DNA of 45,963 nt from DATGZH01 sp035297265 (GTDB lineage: Bacteria > Actinomycetota > Acidimicrobiia > Acidimicrobiales > RAAP-2). A program made the position numbers and the translations under genes. How positions within the stretch are numbered: the first letter of the stretch is position 1; the number at the start of each line of letters is the position of its first letter. Below, piece by piece: positions 32,242-40,146 of this stretch. The stretch covers positions 1-45,963 of the forward strand of contig DATGZH010000011.1 in assembly GCA_035297265.1 (NCBI GenBank). Direction: 5' to 3'. The notes beneath the pieces were generated by a model. The model was given only the letters and a program-made list of their open reading frames with translations. It had not been told where the DNA came from and made no database searches.

Positions 32242-33660
32242 TCAGCCGCCGAGCAGCCGCTCCATTCGCCCGGCCATCGCGCTCGGCCGGCCACGGCGGG
32301 TCTCGCTCCGGTCGGCGAGGGCCATGGCGTGGAGCGCCGCGTTCACGCCGAGCCACCGCAGGGGCTCGGGCTCCCAGCGCGGCCACCGGTGGCCCACCCA
32401 GGGCAGGGCGACGAGCTCGCTGTCCCGACCCAAGATGAGGTCGGCGAGGGTCCGACCGGCGAGGTTCGAGGTGGCCACGCCGTCACCCACGTACCCGCCG
32501 CCCCAGGCGAGCCCGGTCGGGCGGTCGAGGCCCACCGACGGGTACCAGTCCCGGGGCACGCCGATCGGCCCGCCCCAGCGGTGCGTGATCTCGGCCTCGG
32601 CGAGCGCCGGGAACAGTTCGACGAGCGCCCGGTGGACGTCGCGGTGGATCCTCGTCGAAAGGTCGTGGCGACGGCCGATGTCCGAGCCGTAGTGGTAGGG
32701 CGCCCCCCGGCCGCCGAAGGCCAGCCGGCCGTCGGCCGTGCGCTGGCCGTAGATGATGAGGTGGCGATAGTCGGCGAACGTCTCCCGACGGGCCAGCCCG
32801 GCCTCGGCCCAGAACGACTCGGGGAGGGGTTCGGTGGCGAGCATGAGCGAATAGATGGGGACGAGCGTGCGCTGCTCACCCGGTAGGTCCGGGGTGAAGC
32901 CCTCGAGGGCCCGCACGACGACGTCGGCCCGTACCGAGCCGTGGTCCGTACGGACGACCGGCCGACGGCCCGGGCCGCCCGGCTCGACGGCGAGCGCCGT
33001 CGTGCGCTCGTAGAGGGCCACCCCCCGGCGCTCCACCGCGTCGGCCAGCCCCCGGACCAGTCGGGCCGGGTCGATCGCCGCACAGTGGGGCGTGTAGGTG
33101 GCGCCGAGGACCCCTTCGGCCCCCATGACCTGCTGCGCCTCGTCGGCCTCGAGCCAGCGCAGGTCGTCCTCGGCGGCCCCGTGGGCCCGGGCCGCCTCGA
33201 CCCGCTGACGGCCCCGGATCACCTGCGCCGGGTTGCGGGCGGCGACGACCGTGCCCCCCTTGGCGAAGCGGCAGTCGATGCCCTCGGCCTCGGCCGCCCG
33301 GCCGACCTCGTCGACGGTGTCCTCCATGACCCGGCGGAGGGCGGTGGCGGCCGGCGCCCCGTGTTCCCGGCGGAGCCGCTCGTCGGAGGCGGCAAAGAGG
33401 GCGCTGCACCAGCCGCCGTTGCGCCCCGAGGCGCCGAACCCCGCGACCTCTCGCTCGAAGACCGCTATCCGCAGGTCGGGTTGGGCGAGGGCGAGCGAAC
33501 GGGCGGTCCAAAGACCGGTGTAGCCGCCGCCCACGACGGCCACGTCGACGTCGAGGTCGCCGGGGAGGGAGGACCGGTAGGTGACCGGTCCCTCCAGGCC
33601 GTCCCACCAGAGCGACAGGCGCCGGTAGGGACCGGCGCCCGGGGTCAGACCCGTCGCCAC
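32242..33660 (-). CDS. FAD-dependent amine/amino-acid oxidoreductase (DAO family)
   Basis: A 472-residue flavoprotein of the D-amino-acid oxidase fold. The dinucleotide motif is VDVAVVGGGYTGLWTARSLA (about 38-57), followed by EREVAGFGASGRNGGWCSALF, typical of the PuuB/OrdL branch (gamma-glutamylputrescine oxidase-like), and late motifs RWGGPIGVPRDWYPSVG and GGYVGDGVATSNLAG. It oxidises a C-N bond of an amine or N-methyl compound, producing an aldehyde or keto acid. The GTG at 33660 lies inside the end of the aminotransferase gene, so the two are translationally coupled. The substrate may be a polyamine, by context. Confidence 0.9.
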   Translation of the reverse strand: MATGLTPGAGPYRRLSLWWDGLEGPVTYRSSLPGDLDVDVAVVGGGYTGLWTARSLALAQPDLRIAVFEREVAGFGASGRNGGWCSALFAASDERLRREHGAPAATALRRVMEDTVDEVGRAAEAEGIDCRFAKGGTVVAARNPAQVIRGRQRVEAARAHGAAEDDLRWLEADEAQQVMGAEGVLGATYTPHCAAIDPARLVRGLADAVERRGVALYERTTALAVEPGGPGRRPVVRTDHGSVRADVVVRALEGFTPDLPGEQRTLVPIYSLMLATEPLPESFWAEAGLARRETFADYRHLIIYGQRTADGRLAFGGRGAPYHYGSDIGRRHDLSTRIHRDVHRALVELFPALAEAEITHRWGGPIGVPRDWYPSVGLDRPTGLAWGGGYVGDGVATSNLAGRTLADLILGRDSELVALPWVGHRWPRWEPEPLRWLGVNAALHAMALADRSETRRGRPSAMAGRMERLLGG

Positions 33661-35042
33661 GCCTCGGTGAGGACGTCCCGGATGATCTGCACCATGATGT
33701 CGATCTCGTCCTGGCCGCAGATGAGCGGAGGCGAGAGCTGGACGACGGGGTCGCCGCGGTCGTCGGCCCGGCAGATGAGGCCGGCCTCGAAGAGGGCACC
33801 GGAGAGGAAGCCTCGCAGCAGGTTCTCGCTCTCGGCCTCGTCGAAGGACTCCTTCGTCCCCTTGTCCTTCACGAGCTCGATCCCGTAGAAGTACCCGTCG
33901 CCCCGGACGTCGCCCACGATCGGGAGCTCGTAGAGGGTCTCGAGCGCCTGTCGGAAGTAGCCCTCGTTGGCCCGGACGTGGGGGAGGATCCCGTCGCGCT
34001 CGAAGACGTCGAGGTTGGCCAGGGCCACGGCGCAGCTGACCGGGTGCCCGGCGAACGTGAAGCCGTGGGTGAAGCTCCGGTCGCCGTGCAGGAACGGCTC
34101 CACCAACCGGTCGGTGGCGATCATCGCCCCGAGCGGGGCGTACCCGCTCGTGAGGCCTTTGGCCACCGTGATCATGTCGGGCTGGTAGCCGTAGCGCCCG
34201 GCCGCGAAGTACTCACCGAGCCGGCCGAAGGCGCAGATCACCTCGTCGGAGACCATCAGCACGCCGTAGCGGTCGCAGATCTCACGGACCCGGGCGAAGT
34301 AGCCGGGCGGGGGAGGGAAGCACCCGCCGGCGTTCTGCACCGGCTCGAGGAAGACGGCGGCGACGGTGTCGGGACCTTCGATCTCGATGGCCCGGGCGAT
34401 CTCGTCCGCCGCCCAGCGGCCGAAGGCCTCGAGGTCGTCACCGTGCTCGGGCGCCCGGTAGAAGTTCGTGTTGGCCACCTTGACCGACCCCGGCACGAGC
34501 GGCTCGAACGGCGTGCGGAGGGCCGGGATGCTCGTGATCGAGAGCGCACCCATCGTCGTGCCGTGGTACGCGATATTGCGGCTGATGACCTTGTAGCGGT
34601 TGTGCTCGCCGATCAGCCGGAAGTACTGGCGGGCCAGCTTCCAGGCCGACTCGACCGCCTCGGACCCGCCCGACGTGAAGAAGACCCGGTTGAGGTCGCC
34701 GGGGGTGAGCGAGGCGATCCGCTCGGCCAGCTCGATGGCCCGGGGGTGGGCGTAGGTCCACAGCGGGAAGTAGGCGAGCTCGCTCGCCTGCTTGGCCCCC
34801 GCCTCGGCCAGCTCGGTCCGGCCGTGGCCGAGCTGGCTCGTGAAGAGGCCGGCCAGGCCGTCGAGGTAGCGCTTGCCCCGCTGGTCCCACACGTAGGCGC
34901 CCTCGCCGCGCACCATGACCGGCACCTCGTGGTGGGGCCCGTAGGCGCCGAGGCGCGTGAAGTGCATCCAGAGGTGACGGTGGGCCCGCTCGCTCAGCGT
35001 GTTGTCGCCGACGGTGCCGCTGACCGGTGCCATGTCGCTCAT
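33645..35042 (-). CDS. Class III PLP aminotransferase (omega-amino acid / putrescine type)
   Basis: A 465-residue fold-type I aminotransferase. It shows TSGGSEAVESAWKLARQYF, AYHGTTMGALSITSIP, FLEPVQNAGGCFPPPPGYF, the PLP-binding aspartate region VLMVSDEVICAFGR and the Schiff-base lysine in TVAKGLTSGYAPLGA. It is close to beta-alanine/putrescine:pyruvate aminotransferases, which deaminate terminal amines onto pyruvate. Its ATG overlaps the stop of the Lrp-type regulator (ATGA) and its end overlaps the FAD oxidase start. With the aldehyde dehydrogenase and alanine dehydrogenase next door, a route from diamine to amino acid with alanine recycled to pyruvate is plausible. Confidence 0.92.
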   Translation of the reverse strand: MSDMAPVSGTVGDNTLSERAHRHLWMHFTRLGAYGPHHEVPVMVRGEGAYVWDQRGKRYLDGLAGLFTSQLGHGRTELAEAGAKQASELAYFPLWTYAHPRAIELAERIASLTPGDLNRVFFTSGGSEAVESAWKLARQYFRLIGEHNRYKVISRNIAYHGTTMGALSITSIPALRTPFEPLVPGSVKVANTNFYRAPEHGDDLEAFGRWAADEIARAIEIEGPDTVAAVFLEPVQNAGGCFPPPPGYFARVREICDRYGVLMVSDEVICAFGRLGEYFAAGRYGYQPDMITVAKGLTSGYAPLGAMIATDRLVEPFLHGDRSFTHGFTFAGHPVSCAVALANLDVFERDGILPHVRANEGYFRQALETLYELPIVGDVRGDGYFYGIELVKDKGTKESFDEAESENLLRGFLSGALFEAGLICRADDRGDPVVQLSPPLICGQDEIDIMVQIIRDVLTEAWRRV

Positions 35043-35578
35043 CGGGTCCCCCAGGTGTAGGTCTGCTTGGCCAGCTTCAGGTACACGAAGGACTCGGTGG
35101 ACCGGACGCCGGGCACCGACCGGATGCTGTCGTTCAGCAGCTGCAGGAGATGCTGGTCGTCCTCGCACACCACCTCGACGAGGAGGTCGAAGGAGCCGGC
35201 GCACATGACCACGTAGTCGACGTCGTCGAGCGCCGCCAGCTTGCTCGCCACCTGCCGCACGTCGCCCTCCACCCGGATGCCCACCAGGGCCTGGCGGTGG
35301 AAGCCCAGCTGCAGGGGATCGGTCACGGCCACGATCTGGATGACCCCGGTCTCCCGGAGGCGCTGGACCCGCCGGCGGACCGCCGCCTCCGAGAGCCCGA
35401 CCTCCTCGGCGATGGCCCCGTAGGGCCGCCGGCCGTCCCGCTGGAGGGCCTCGATGATGGCCCGGTTGGCCTCGTCGAGCAGCGAGGAGGGGACCGAGGC
35501 GAGGGTCGACTCAGGCACGGCCGCCTCGTCGGCCTCGGCCGAGTGGTTGCCGTTGTTCATGTCGGAGCTGACGGACAT
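35039..35578 (-). CDS. Lrp/AsnC-family transcriptional regulator
   Basis: A 179-residue regulator. A 33-residue disordered N-terminus is followed by the HTH (LLDEANRAIIEALQRDGRRPYGAIAEEVGLSEAAVRRRVQRL, abbreviated; about 33-75) and a RAM/AsnC ligand-binding domain (ALVGIRVEGDVRQVASKLAALDDVDYVVMCAGSFDLLVEV, abbreviated), ending SFVYLKLAKQTYTWG. Lrp-type proteins form octamers that sense amino acids. It is the first gene of the leftward operon and diverges from the aldehyde dehydrogenase, the usual place for a local regulator. ATG at 35578; an ATG at 35560 is possible. Confidence 0.93.
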   Translation of the reverse strand: MSVSSDMNNGNHSAEADEAAVPESTLASVPSSLLDEANRAIIEALQRDGRRPYGAIAEEVGLSEAAVRRRVQRLRETGVIQIVAVTDPLQLGFHRQALVGIRVEGDVRQVASKLAALDDVDYVVMCAGSFDLLVEVVCEDDQHLLQLLNDSIRSVPGVRSTESFVYLKLAKQTYTWGTR

Positions 35579-35643
35579 CGTGGTGCTGGTGGCCTTTCGG
35601 GCGGGAGGCGGCGGCCGGCCGCTACGGCGAAGGGACGACGAAT

Positions 35644-35740
35644 TCTGTCACGCAGGGCCCCTAAGTCAAGGCGATCCGGCGCGCCACCAGAATGTCACAC
35701 CGGTATCGCTTGTATGGCGCCGGCCGTTCTGTGATCCTTT
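35644..35740. promoter_or_regulatory. Divergent promoter region with GTCAC/GTGAT repeats (possible Lrp sites)
   Basis: The 224-bp region between the Lrp gene and the aldehyde dehydrogenase contains TCTGTCACGCAG (35644-35655), AATGTCACAC (35691-35700) and TTCTGTGATC near 35730. The two GTCAC copies are direct repeats about 46 bp apart. This is AT-richer than the flanks and is the obvious control region, but the repeats are short and assignment to Lrp is a guess from position. Confidence 0.3.
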
Positions 35741-35802
35741 GGACGTCGGGCGCCGGCCGGTCCGTGGCGCAGCCGGTGCAAGGAACGAGCCGGGAGTGGG
35801 TC

Positions 35803-37230
35803 GTGGACAGTCTGCGCAACTTCATCGGGGGCCAAGAGGTCGAGGCGGTCGACGGCACGACGGCGCCGGTGGTCGATCCGAGCACCGGGGAGGCCTACGC
35901 CGAGGCCCCCGTCTCGGGCCCGAAGGAGGTCGACCGGGCGGTCCAGGTGGCCGCCGAGGCCTTCGCCAGCTGGAAGCGGACCACCCCCTCGGAGCGCAGC
36001 CTCGCCCTCTTCCGGATCGCCGACGCCCTCGAGGCGAGGGCGGGCGACCTCGTGGCGGCCGAGAGCAAGAACACGGGCAAGCCGGTCGAGCTCACCACGT
36101 CCGAGGAGATCCCTCCGATGGTGGACCAGATCCGCTTCTTCGCCGGCGCCGCCCGGCTGCTCGAGGGCCGGTCGGCCGGCGAGTACATGGCCGGTCACAC
36201 CTCCTTCGTCCGGCGCGAGCCCATCGGGGTCTGCGCCGCCGTCACGCCCTGGAACTACCCGATGATGATGGCCGTCTGGAAGTGGGCGCCGGCCCTGGCC
36301 GCCGGCAACACGATGGTGCTCAAGCCCTCGGACACCACACCGGTCACGACGCTCCTCATGGCCGAGATCATGAGCGAGCACCTCCCGCCGGGCGTCCTGA
36401 ACGTCATCTGTGGTGACCGGGACAGCGGTCGGGCCCTCGTCGAGCACCCCACGCCGGCCATGGTGTCGGTGACGGGGAGCGTCCGCGCCGGCATGGAGGT
36501 GGCCGGTGCCGCGGCCACCACCCTGAAGAAGGTCCACCTGGAGCTCGGGGGCAAGGCGCCGGTGATCGTCTTCGACGACGCCGATCTCGTGGCCACGGCC
36601 GAGGGCATCGCCGGGGCCGCCTACTTCAACGCCGGGCAGGACTGCACTGCCGCCACCCGGGTGCTGGCCGCCCCCCGGGTCCACGGCGACCTGCTCGACG
36701 CCCTCGTCGAGGCGGCGAAGAGCACCACCGTCGGTGGGCCCGACGTCGAGGGGGCCGACTTCGGCCCGCTCAACAACGCCAATCAGCTGGCCCGGGTGCA
36801 GGGGTTCCTCGAGCGCGTGCCGTCGCACGCCCGGGTGCTCACCGGCGGGGAGCAGGTGGGCGACCGGGGCTACTGCTTCGCCCCGACCGTGGTGGCCGGC
36901 CTCCAGCAGAACGACGAGCTGGTGCAACAGGAGGTCTTCGGTCCCGTCATCACGGTCCAGGAGTTCGACGACGAGGCGCAGGCGCTCGAATGGGCCAACG
37001 GCGTGCCGTACGGGCTGGCCTCGAGCGTCTGGACGCGCGACCACGGTCGGGCCATGCGCATGGCCCGCGACCTCGACTTCGGCTGCGTCTGGATCAACAC
37101 GCACATCCCCCTGGTGGCCGAGATGCCCCACGGCGGGTTCAAGCGCTCGGGCTACGGCAAGGACCTGTCCGTCTACGGCTTCGAGGACTACACCCGTCTC
37201 AAGCACGTGATGAGCAACATCGAGGTCTGA
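35803..37230 (+). CDS. NAD-dependent aldehyde dehydrogenase (aminobutyraldehyde/betaine-aldehyde type)
   Basis: A 475-residue ALDH. It shows VTPWNYPMMMAVWKWAPALAAGN, the catalytic glutamate in HLELGGKAPVIVF and the catalytic cysteine in FNAGQDCTAATR, then QQEVFGPVITVQEF and the end HGGFKRSGYGKDLSVYGFEDYT. The family is closest to gamma-aminobutyraldehyde dehydrogenases (PatD-like). The product of the divergent aminotransferase acting on putrescine would be its substrate. The GTG at 35803 is chosen: homology starts there and GGAG lies seven bases upstream; the open frame runs further up without similarity. Followed 25 bp later by ald. Confidence 0.92.
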   Translation: MDSLRNFIGGQEVEAVDGTTAPVVDPSTGEAYAEAPVSGPKEVDRAVQVAAEAFASWKRTTPSERSLALFRIADALEARAGDLVAAESKNTGKPVELTTSEEIPPMVDQIRFFAGAARLLEGRSAGEYMAGHTSFVRREPIGVCAAVTPWNYPMMMAVWKWAPALAAGNTMVLKPSDTTPVTTLLMAEIMSEHLPPGVLNVICGDRDSGRALVEHPTPAMVSVTGSVRAGMEVAGAAATTLKKVHLELGGKAPVIVFDDADLVATAEGIAGAAYFNAGQDCTAATRVLAAPRVHGDLLDALVEAAKSTTVGGPDVEGADFGPLNNANQLARVQGFLERVPSHARVLTGGEQVGDRGYCFAPTVVAGLQQNDELVQQEVFGPVITVQEFDDEAQALEWANGVPYGLASSVWTRDHGRAMRMARDLDFGCVWINTHIPLVAEMPHGGFKRSGYGKDLSVYGFEDYTRLKHVMSNIEV

Positions 37231-37255
37231 CGACGTCCCTCGGGAGGGCGCACGC

Positions 37256-38377
37256 ATGATCGTCGGGATCCCCACCGAGCTGAAGGAGGACGAGTACCGG
37301 GTGGCGATGACGCCGGCCGGCGTCCGGGAGCTCACCTCGGCCGGTCACACCGTCCACCTGGAGCAGGGTGCCGGCATCGGTTCGGCCCTCCCCGACGAGC
37401 TCTACACGAGGGTCGGGGCCAAGCTCGTGAGCGACCCCGACGAGCTGTGGGCGGAGTCCGACCTCGTGTGCAAGGTGAAGGAGCCCATCCCCGAGGAGTA
37501 CCACCGGCTGGGGCTGCGCCGGGACCAGGTGCTCTTCACCTATCTCCACCTGGCGGCGTCGAAGTCCTGCACCGAGGCGCTGCTGGCCGCCGGCAACACC
37601 GCCATCGCCTACGAGACGGTCCAGCTCGACAACGGCTCCCTCCCGCTCCTCGCCCCGATGAGCGAGGTGGCGGGCCGCATGTCACCGCTGGTCGGGGCGC
37701 ACCACCTGATGAAGCCGGGGGACGGCCGCGGCGTGCTCGTGAGTGGCGTGCCCGGCGTGCTGAGCGCCAAGGTCGTGGTGCTCGGGGCCGGCGTGGCCGG
37801 GATGGCCGGTGCCCAGCTGGCCGTGGGCATGCATGCCGACGTGCACATCCTCGACCGGAACCTGGAGCGGCTGCGCCAGGTCGACCAGCACTTCCGGGGC
37901 GCCCTCGAGACCGTCGCCTCGAGCGCCCACGCCATCGAGGAGCACTGTCTCGACGCCGATATCGTGATCGGCGCCGTGCTCGTGGTCGGGGCGCTGGCAC
38001 CCAAGCTCGTGAGCGACGACGTGGTGGCCCGCATGCGACCCGGGTCGGTGCTCGTCGACATCTCGGTGGACCAGGGCGGCTGCTTCGAGTCCACCCATCC
38101 GACCACGCACTCCGACCCCGTCTACCGGGTGCACGACTCGGTCTTCTACTGCGTGGCCAACATGCCGGGCGCCGTGCCGCACACGTCGACGCTGGCCCTC
38201 GCCAACGCCACGATCCCCTACACGCTCGAGATCGCCGGCCACGGCTGGCGAGAGGCCGTGCGCGACGACCCCGCGCTGGCCCACGGGGTCAACGTGAGCG
38301 ACGGCGTGGTCACGTACGAGTCGGTGGCCGAGGCCAACGGCCTCCCGTGGACCCCGCTCGACGAGCTCCTCGGCTGA
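37256..38377 (+). CDS. ald: Alanine dehydrogenase
   Basis: A 373-residue L-alanine dehydrogenase matching the family throughout: IPTELKEDEYRVAMTP, the pyruvate-binding lysine in CKVKEP (about 73-78), the catalytic histidine in YLHLAAS (about 94-100), the nucleotide motif VVVLGAGVAGMAGAQLA, DISVDQGGCFESTHPTTH and ANMPGAVPHTSTLALANAT. It interconverts alanine and pyruvate plus ammonia with NAD. Here it would recycle the alanine made by the pyruvate-dependent aminotransferase. ATG at 37256 with GGGAGGG seven bases upstream. It is co-transcribed with the aldehyde dehydrogenase; a hairpin follows. Confidence 0.97.
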   Translation: MIVGIPTELKEDEYRVAMTPAGVRELTSAGHTVHLEQGAGIGSALPDELYTRVGAKLVSDPDELWAESDLVCKVKEPIPEEYHRLGLRRDQVLFTYLHLAASKSCTEALLAAGNTAIAYETVQLDNGSLPLLAPMSEVAGRMSPLVGAHHLMKPGDGRGVLVSGVPGVLSAKVVVLGAGVAGMAGAQLAVGMHADVHILDRNLERLRQVDQHFRGALETVASSAHAIEEHCLDADIVIGAVLVVGALAPKLVSDDVVARMRPGSVLVDISVDQGGCFESTHPTTHSDPVYRVHDSVFYCVANMPGAVPHTSTLALANATIPYTLEIAGHGWREAVRDDPALAHGVNVSDGVVTYESVAEANGLPWTPLDELLG

Positions 38378-38405
38378 GGGCGGTCCGGCCGGCTGCCGGT
38401 CGCCC
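38378..38405. terminator. Hairpin between convergent ald and 38411 gene
   Basis: GGGCG-GT-CCGGC and GCCGG-T-CGCCC pair with a small asymmetric bulge and a five-base loop. Lying in the 33-bp gap between convergent genes, it could end transcription from both sides. No T run. Confidence 0.5.
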
Positions 38406-38410
38406 GACCG

Positions 38411-38965
38411 TCAGTCCCGGCGCAGGATCGAGCCGATCACGAGGGTGATCAGGCCCATGATGATGATGCCGATGGAGGACACCAGCGCGCCGTAGGAGAT
38501 CAGCTTCGGCAGGTAGTGGCTGTGCTGGAGGTAGTAGATGGCGGGCATCAGGAAGCCCACCCCCCAGATGATCACCGCCAGGCCGAGCACGAGCACCCAG
38601 CCGCCGGCGGCCTTCACCTTGGAGTCGCTCGGCGCCGCCGCGGCCGGGCTGACCGGCCAGGCGCTCGGCGTCGACTCAGCTGCCGCGGGCGCGGGCTCGG
38701 CGGGGACTTCGGGCTGCCAGGTGTCGGCAACCGGCGCGGCCGGCGGCATGACCTGGTCCGGGGCGACCTGGAAGCCGGCCGGTCGGTCGGCGAGGACGGG
38801 GTCGGGCGTCGTCATGACGGCGCCGGTGGCCGCGTGGACGCCGGTCGAGGGATCGTCGACCGCCGTGCCCGTTGAGGTCGGCGCGGGCCCGGGCTGCGCC
38901 TCGGGTGGGTACCACTTCCCGTCGCTGGCCAGCCACCAGCCTGGACCCTGCGATACGTCACTCAT
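38411..38965 (-). CDS. Small membrane protein with GPGWW..DGKWYPPE motif
   Basis: A 184-residue protein. The N-terminal motif QGPGWWLASDGKWYPPE (about 6-22) is of the short DUF2510-like tryptophan-rich type that many Acidimicrobiia proteins carry at their termini. It is followed by a disordered Pro/Ala/Thr-rich stretch to about residue 110, then two membrane helices (GGWVLVLGLAVIIWGVGFLMP and LVSSIGIIIMGLITLVIGSIL; abbreviated). No enzymatic motif. It is likely a membrane protein with a cytoplasmic adaptor tail; function unknown. The ATG at 38965 follows AAAGGGGG; the open frame upstream of it lacks similarity. Confidence 0.75.
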   Translation of the reverse strand: MSDVSQGPGWWLASDGKWYPPEAQPGPAPTSTGTAVDDPSTGVHAATGAVMTTPDPVLADRPAGFQVAPDQVMPPAAPVADTWQPEVPAEPAPAAAESTPSAWPVSPAAAAPSDSKVKAAGGWVLVLGLAVIIWGVGFLMPAIYYLQHSHYLPKLISYGALVSSIGIIIMGLITLVIGSILRRD

Positions 38966-39323
38966 CTGGCCCCCTTTGGCCCGCCGCAGCGCTGTACTGG
39001 CGCCCGGCGTCGTCCCGAATTCACGCCGCCAACGCGGTCGCCCAGTCCCCCCGGCGACGACGCGCGGCGACCGGTCGGTCGCCGCGGCCGTTCGTCCAGC
39101 AACGACTGGCTCGTGCCCATGCTCATCGGGCCACCACGCTATCCGCCGGGACACTCGGGAGGCGGGACTGACGTGGGACGGTGGGCCCGGTGGCTCGGCC
39201 CGCGGCTCCAGCCGACCGTCGCCCCTGGCGACCGCCGGTCCGCCGAGCCCGCGCTGTAGCCTGCCGAAACGTCGGGCACTGTTGGTCCAGCGGGAGCTGG
39301 CACCCCCGGGGAGGTCGAGCAGC
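38966..39323. other. 358-bp intergenic region between divergent genes
   Basis: No confident gene. A possible -10, TAGCCT (39257-39262), may serve the rightward gene. On the minus strand an ATG at 39126 opens a 54-codon, arginine-rich frame whose TGA overlaps the ATG of the 38411-38965 gene; it resembles nothing and is probably fortuitous. The rest is GC-rich without clear repeats. Confidence 0.4.
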
Positions 39324-39926
39324 GTGGATCCTGTGACGTACGCCGGCTGTGTTTACACCGGCGGCATCGACCGGATGAAGAAGAGCGACCGGGCGGTGCT
39401 CACGCTCCAGAAAGACCAGATCGCCTTGCACCGCGGGCGCACCTTCATGGGCCTGCGCCGGGTCTGGGCCCGCTGGAGCGCCGTCACCGAGCTCACCATG
39501 GAAGAAGGCGAGAACAACACGAAATTCGTGTTCTCGACCAAGACCCGGGGGCCCGGTGTCGTCCTGATCCCCGACGTGGAGCCGGCCGAGGTCTGGGAGG
39601 TCCTCTACCGGATCAAGCGGGCCCGCGAGCTCGTGCCCGAAGACCTCCGCGAGGAGTTCGCCACCACCATCGTGCTCGACGAAGAGGACGAGGAGGACGA
39701 GGAGGCCCCGGCCGGGGAGGGCGGTGACGACGGCGCGGAAGCCGAAGCCGACGTAACCGACGAGCCGACCGACGAGGCCGGTGAGCCGACCGACGAAGCC
39801 CCGGCCGAGGAGGCGACGGAGGACACTTCACCCGAGGACGCGTCGCCCGAGGATGCCGATCCTAAGGACGCGTCGCCCGAGGACGCCGAGGGGGAGACCG
39901 AGACGGAGGCCGACGCCGGGAGCTGA
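39324..39926 (+). CDS. Small PH-like protein with acidic repeat tail
   Basis: A 200-residue protein. Residues 1-105 form a compact beta-rich module (VYTGGIDRMKKSDRAVLTLQ, FMGLRRVWARWSAVTELTM, FVFSTKTRGPGVVLIPDVEPAEVWEVLYRI; abbreviated), reminiscent of small bacterial PH-like domains ending in a helix. Residues 120-200 are an almost purely acidic, disordered tail with short repeats (TDEPTDEAGEPTDEA; SPEDASPEDADPKDASPED). The tail may be an electrostatic interaction arm. No family recognised. GTG at 39324 with GGGGAGG nine bases upstream. A strong hairpin follows 144 bp after its stop. Confidence 0.75.
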   Translation: MDPVTYAGCVYTGGIDRMKKSDRAVLTLQKDQIALHRGRTFMGLRRVWARWSAVTELTMEEGENNTKFVFSTKTRGPGVVLIPDVEPAEVWEVLYRIKRARELVPEDLREEFATTIVLDEEDEEDEEAPAGEGGDDGAEAEADVTDEPTDEAGEPTDEAPAEEATEDTSPEDASPEDADPKDASPEDAEGETETEADAGS

Positions 39927-40070
39927 GCCGCTCGACCCGCGTCTCGTGGCCAAACCGATTGTCACCCGGAGGTTCTCGGGCTACCGTTCGCCTGTTCGAG
40001 CGCCAACGGTCCGACAGGTGGCGGTGGCCCGCTCGGTCATGTCGGGATCGGGGGGTTCCTAGTGACGAGA

Positions 40071-40106
40071 GGGCCCCGGGGCGAGGCACGGTCCGCCCCG
40101 GGGCCC
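40071..40106. terminator. Perfect 13-bp GC hairpin between convergent genes
   Basis: GGGCCCCGGGGCG (40071-40083) and CGCCCCGGGGCCC (40094-40106) form a perfect 13-bp stem with a ten-base loop. It sits between the acidic-tail gene (ends 39926) and the oppositely oriented TroA-like gene (ends 40147), suggesting a bidirectional terminator without a U tract. Confidence 0.7.
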
Positions 40107-40146
40107 CCGTCGCAACGGGACAGGACGTCGGCGGCGGCCACCCCGC

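Noticed and set aside
32109..32294. N-terminal extension of prepilin paralogue 5
   Set aside because: It would place 89 residues before the prepilin cleavage site and contains the leader element conserved with paralogue 4; the GTG at 32108 has a good ribosome site and gives the family length.
39680..39900. Direct GAGGAC/GACGAG repeats resembling a small repeat array
   Set aside because: They are in frame and encode the acidic tail; no spacers or leader, so not a CRISPR or satellite.
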